DNA from: Actinomycetota bacterium
GTDB taxonomy: Bacteria; Actinomycetota; Thermoleophilia; Gaiellales; Gaiellaceae
DNA length: 7,998 nucleotides
Reading direction: 5' to 3'
NCBI GenBank assembly: GCA_013694685.1
Contig: JACDBY010000002.1
Location: 1-7,998 of the forward strand
The notes under the pieces were generated by a model, which had not been told where the DNA came from, made no database searches, and saw only the letters and a list, made by a program, of their open reading frames with translations. The position numbers and the translations under genes were made by a program. Positions 5,093 through 7,998 of this stretch are shown here, piece by piece. Numbering within the stretch: position 1 is the stretch's first letter; each line of letters opens with the position of its first letter.

Positions 5093-6292
5093 TCACAGGT
5101 ACCCGAGCGGATCGACCGCCGAGCCGTTCACGCGCACCTCGAAATGCACGTGCGGCCCACTGGAGTTCCCGGTGTTCCCGGAGTAGGCAACGACCTCGCC
5201 CGCGACGACCGTCTGGCCGACCGACGAGGCGAAGGACGAGTTGTGCGCGTAGGCGGTCGAGAGCCCGCCTCCATGGTCGACGACCACGAGGTTGCCGTAG
5301 CCGCCGAGCCACCCGGCGTAGATGACCGATCCGGCTGCGGATGCCCGCACGGACGTCCCCGAGCCGACCGCGATGTCGATGCCCTCGTGCATCCTGCCCC
5401 AGCGCATTCCGAAGCCACTCGTCACCGGACCGGATACGGGCCAGCCGAGAATGCCGCTGCCGGACGGCTGTACGACCGGCGTCACCGGCGACTCCTGCTG
5501 GCTGAGGCGGATCTGCGCCGCGAGCTCGGCGCTCTGCGCCTCGAGTGCGTCGATCTCCTCGAGCACGGTCTCGCGATCACCCTCGATCGAGGCGAGCGTC
5601 ACCGACTTCGTCCGCCTGGCTGCGACGAGCGCATCACGACTCGCCACGAGGCGCGTCACGACCGACCGCTGCTCGGACGTGGCCGACGCAACGGCCTCCT
5701 CGACGCGTGCGGCCTCTTCCCGGGCGAGCCGCGTGCGCCGGCGCGCCTCGCGCACGTCGTCGCGCGAGCCTTTCACGCGCGCCGCGATCCGCTCGTCCTG
5801 CTCCCCGATGCGACCGAGGAGCTCCAGGTTGTCGATGATGTCCGTGAAGCTCGTCGTGCCGAGGACGAGCGACAGCGCATCGAGCTCGTCCGTCATGTAA
5901 AGCTCCCGCACACGCAGCTCGAGGCGGTCGAGAGCGACGACGTACTCGCCGCGCAGACGCGCGTAGCGTGCGGTCTGAGCCGCGATCGTCCGATCGAGCG
6001 CGCCGAGTCGCGCCTGGGCTCGTGCGAGCGTCCCCTCGAGCACGTCGAGCCGTGCATGCTGCGCGTCGACACCCGACTGCAGCTCTCGCACCCGACCGGC
6101 AACCGCGCTCAGCTCCTCCGTCAGGACGCCCGCCCGTCGATCTGTGTCGACAGCCTGGGAGCGCAGACGCTCGAGCTCGCTATCGACGCGATACTTGTCC
6201 GCGCCTGGGTCGCCGGCAGCGGTACCGGCGAGCAGGAACGAGATCGAGAGGACGAGCGCGGCGACGGCCGTTCCGGCGCGACGACCCATCAT
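5093..6292 (-). CDS. Secreted M23 (LytM) peptidase with long coiled coil, EnvC-like
   Basis: This is a 399-residue exported protein. The N-terminus has arginines followed by a hydrophobic core (9-25), with a likely cleavage near A26. Residues about 31-265 are charged, Ala/Leu/Glu/Arg-rich and heptad-like, predicting two long coiled coils broken near 134-150. A Pro/Ser/Gly linker (268-282) leads to a complete M23 domain: HEGID with zinc ligands H302 and D306, AYAH with H350, and HVHFE with H381/H383. It ends VDPLGYL, a typical M23 end. The architecture matches EnvC and related factors that cut or activate cutting of peptidoglycan cross-bridges. Unlike E. coli EnvC and NlpD, all metal and catalytic residues are present, so direct endopeptidase activity is likely. 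Two ATGs stand in tandem; the first (6292) overlaps the CcmI-like stop as ATGA, with GGAG 11 nt upstream. Co-translation with cytochrome c maturation genes is unusual. Its role in division or wall remodelling is inferred. Confidence 0.92.
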   Translation of the reverse strand: MMGRRAGTAVAALVLSISFLLAGTAAGDPGADKYRVDSELERLRSQAVDTDRRAGVLTEELSAVAGRVRELQSGVDAQHARLDVLEGTLARAQARLGALDRTIAAQTARYARLRGEYVVALDRLELRVRELYMTDELDALSLVLGTTSFTDIIDNLELLGRIGEQDERIAARVKGSRDDVREARRRTRLAREEAARVEEAVASATSEQRSVVTRLVASRDALVAARRTKSVTLASIEGDRETVLEEIDALEAQSAELAAQIRLSQQESPVTPVVQPSGSGILGWPVSGPVTSGFGMRWGRMHEGIDIAVGSGTSVRASAAGSVIYAGWLGGYGNLVVVDHGGGLSTAYAHNSSFASSVGQTVVAGEVVAYSGNTGNSSGPHVHFEVRVNGSAVDPLGYL

Positions 6293-6615
6293 CCCGTCTT
6301 CGTCTCCCCGCTCCGAGTCCCTGCCTCCACTGCGTCCAGCGTACGAAGGGCCTCGGCTGCATCGCGACGCACCGCACCGATGACGCTCCGGTAGTCGTCG
6401 TCCGAGACGCGCCCGGCCCGGTGGTCCGCCTCGAGCTCACGAAGCGCCGCGAGAGCGCGATCTCGCGCCTCCTGTGCGTCGAGACGGCGGCGGTCGGTGT
6501 CGCCGAGTGCGTCGAGCGAGTCCGAGGAGGGCGCTGGCTCGCGCAGGAAGGGCAGCGCGACCACGACGACGACCGCAGCGGCAAGCGCTGTGCCGAGCAC
6601 GACCCAGAGGGTCAT
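6289..6615 (-). CDS. Short CcmI-like cytochrome c biogenesis protein (no TPR domain)
   Basis: This 108-residue protein has one N-terminal membrane segment (about 3-24). A linker is followed by a charged helical region with RDRALAALRELEADHRAGRV (51-70) and SDDDYRSV (71-78). That is the signature of the N-terminal part of CcmI/CycH, in which a helix pair follows the membrane anchor. Full CcmI continues into a periplasmic TPR domain that chaperones apocytochrome c; here the gene simply ends. Only the membrane-anchored module is therefore encoded, a form I have seen annotated in non-proteobacterial System I operons. The ATG overlaps the ccmF stop (ATGA), and its own stop overlaps the ATG of the M23 gene, so translation of all three is coupled. 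No SD precedes it. It probably works with CcmF in haem ligation. A generic short membrane protein is the alternative. Confidence 0.72.
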   Translation of the reverse strand: MTLWVVLGTALAAAVVVVVALPFLREPAPSSDSLDALGDTDRRRLDAQEARDRALAALRELEADHRAGRVSDDDYRSVIGAVRRDAAEALRTLDAVEAGTRSGETKTG

Positions 6616-7998
6616 GTGGCCGGCCGGTTTGCCGACTCGCCGGTGCGGGCGTAGCGCGTGGCGAGTCGCCGCTCCTCGCGCGCGTCGGGCCAGAGCGTGA
6701 TGAGCGAGCCGAGGACGAACACGAGCCCTGCGAGCCAGATGAGGTTCACGAGGGGCTTCACGAACACCCGGAAGTAGACCGCTCCGTCGTCCCGCACCTG
6801 CTCGGCGATCACGAAGAGGTCCTCACCCGTGAGGAGGTCCGACCGGATCCCGACCTCGTTGGAGACCTGCTGCTCGACGCTGTAGGCGTTCTTGCCGGCG
6901 GCGATCGTCCCGAGGTCGTCGTCGCCGCGCCGAACGTCGAGGTGAGCGCGGATCTCGGTCGCGTTCGCCCCCTCCCGCTCCGTCAGCTCCCGATAGGTGA
7001 GCGTGTACCCGCCGACCGAGAGCGACTCACCACGCGTCAACCGCCCCTCGACCACCGAGTCGTACGCGCTCGAGCCGGCGACCCCGATCGCGAGGAGGAC
7101 GATCGCAGCGTGGACGACGTAGCCCCCGTAGCGACGTCGGTTCCGGCTCACCAGCTGGCCGAAGGCCCTCGGCACGTTCTCGCCGCTCAAGGCGCGACGG
7201 GCGGACGTACCACGCACGAACTCGAGCGAGATCGTCGCGAGCACGAACGTCGCGAACGTGTAGGCAATGAGCCCGGGTATCGACGACCCCGCTCCCAGCG
7301 CGATCAACAGCATCCCCGCGGCGAGCGCGAGGCCGGCCGGCCACGCGAAGACCCGTAACAGCCCGCGCACGGAGGCGCGCCGCCAGGCGATGAGCGGCCC
7401 GATGCCCATCAGGAGGAGCAGCGGCAGCCCGAAGATCCGGAGAAAAAAGTCGTAGTACGGCCGGCCGACCACGACCGACTCCCCGCGCACCGCCTCGGAG
7501 AGGATCGGCCACGCCGTGCCCCAGAGGATCGTGAGGCAGAGCGCGATGAGCAGGAGGTTGTTGTAGAGGAACGACGCCTCGCGCGAGACGAGGGACTCGA
7601 GGCGCGCCGTCGTCCGCAAGAGGGGAAGGCGAAGCCAGATCATCGCCGCGGTGAAGACGACCGCCACGACCACGAGGCCGAGGAACCATGGACCGATCGC
7701 GCTCTGCGTGAACGAGTGGATCGAGCTCACGACCCCCGAACGCGTCAGGAACGTCCCGAAGAGCGAGAGACAGAACGCGAGCCCGACGAGCGTCACGTTC
7801 CAGACCCGAAGCATCCCCCGCTTCTCCTGGATCATGACCGAGTGCAGGTAGGCGGTCGCCGCGAGCCACGGCATGAGCGCTGCGTTCTCGACCGGATCCC
7901 AGGCGTAGTACCCGCCCCACCCGACCTCCTGGTAGGCCCAGTGGGCGCCGAGCAGCTGGCCGACACCGAGGAAGGCCCACGCGGTGAGCGTCCAGCGG
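6612..7998 (-). CDS. ccmF: CcmF haem lyase subunit, System I cytochrome c maturation (N-terminus beyond window)
   Basis: The visible 461 codons are open to the right edge. CcmF is usually about 630-660 residues, so about 170-200 N-terminal residues lie outside. Numbering from the edge, the haem-binding WWD-type motif reads WGGYYAWDPVENAAL at 27-41. It is followed by MPWLAATAYLHSVMIQEKRG with H52, then TFLTRSG and SSIHSF with H94. RRYGGYVVHAA carries H296, a candidate haem ligand. Many hydrophobic segments (about ten) are visible. A large extracytoplasmic loop (about 312-410) precedes the final membrane span starting near KPLVNLIWLAG. CcmF takes haem from CcmE and forms thioether bonds to the CxxCH cysteines of apocytochromes at the outer face of the membrane. 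The paired aromatic positions are Tyr-Tyr rather than Trp-Trp. It is followed by a CcmI-like gene with an ATGA overlap. NrfE-type paralogues are an alternative, but no nrf genes are visible. Confidence 0.93.
   Translation of the reverse strand, partial: RWTLTAWAFLGVGQLLGAHWAYQEVGWGGYYAWDPVENAALMPWLAATAYLHSVMIQEKRGMLRVWNVTLVGLAFCLSLFGTFLTRSGVVSSIHSFTQSAIGPWFLGLVVVAVVFTAAMIWLRLPLLRTTARLESLVSREASFLYNNLLLIALCLTILWGTAWPILSEAVRGESVVVGRPYYDFFLRIFGLPLLLLMGIGPLIAWRRASVRGLLRVFAWPAGLALAAGMLLIALGAGSSIPGLIAYTFATFVLATISLEFVRGTSARRALSGENVPRAFGQLVSRNRRRYGGYVVHAAIVLLAIGVAGSSAYDSVVEGRLTRGESLSVGGYTLTYRELTEREGANATEIRAHLDVRRGDDDLGTIAAGKNAYSVEQQVSNEVGIRSDLLTGEDLFVIAEQVRDDGAVYFRVFVKPLVNLIWLAGLVFVLGSLITLWPDAREERRLATRYARTGESANRPAT

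Noticed and set aside
5144..6394. Plus-strand frame of 416 codons opposite the M23 gene
   Set aside because: Antisense shadow; the minus strand gives a signal peptide, a coiled coil and all M23 metal ligands.
6474..7358. Plus-strand frame of 294 codons opposite ccmF
   Set aside because: Charged, low-complexity antisense product; the minus strand is an unmistakable polytopic CcmF.
1..7998. Defence island, prophage, insertion sequence, CRISPR or tRNA content
   Set aside because: I saw no spaced direct repeats, terminal inverted repeats, transposase or phage motifs, or cloverleaf. Base and codon use look uniform across the window.

Overview
The window is very GC-rich, with G or C at almost every third codon position. 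It is packed with genes and shows no RNA gene, mobile element or CRISPR array. The gene content suggests a bacterium from a deep actinobacterial lineage of the Thermoleophilia/Gaiellales type. The clues are a bacterial cyclic 2,3-diphosphoglycerate synthetase, a nuclease-like gene joined to hypoxanthine phosphoribosyltransferase, System I cytochrome c maturation genes, GTG starts and apparently leaderless promoters. This placement is an inference from content, not a database result.

Layout. (1) Positions 1-1788, minus strand: a calcineurin-like metallophosphoesterase is followed, with a 4-nt GTGA overlap, by a P-loop protein recognisable as cyclic 2,3-diphosphoglycerate synthetase. Its C-terminus lies beyond the left edge. 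(2) Positions 1789-1845: a 57-nt divergent promoter region with a TAnnnT hexamer exactly 7 nt before the start codon in each direction. (3) Positions 1846-2810, plus strand: a small PD-(D/E)XK-like protein overlaps (GTGA) a hypoxanthine phosphoribosyltransferase. (4) Positions 2812-5046, minus strand: a PAS-PAS-GGDEF-EAL cyclic-di-GMP enzyme, convergent with hpt with one base between the stop codons. A candidate FliA/WhiG-type promoter precedes it. (5) Positions 5093-7998, minus strand: a coupled run of ccmF (N-terminus beyond the right edge), a short CcmI-like membrane protein and a secreted M23 peptidase with a long coiled coil. Both junctions are ATGA overlaps.

How the genes work together. 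The ccmF/ccmI pair belongs to assembly of c-type cytochromes outside the membrane, and the M23 protein is co-translated with it as an envelope hydrolase or activator. The PAS-GGDEF-EAL protein next to it probably has its own promoter and senses a cytoplasmic signal. The phosphoesterase/cpgS pair may form a unit for making and turning over cyclic diphosphoglycerate or a related phosphate ester. The nuclease-like/hpt pair couples a protein of unknown role to purine salvage. The least understood parts are the two GTGA-coupled pairs on either side of the divergent promoter.
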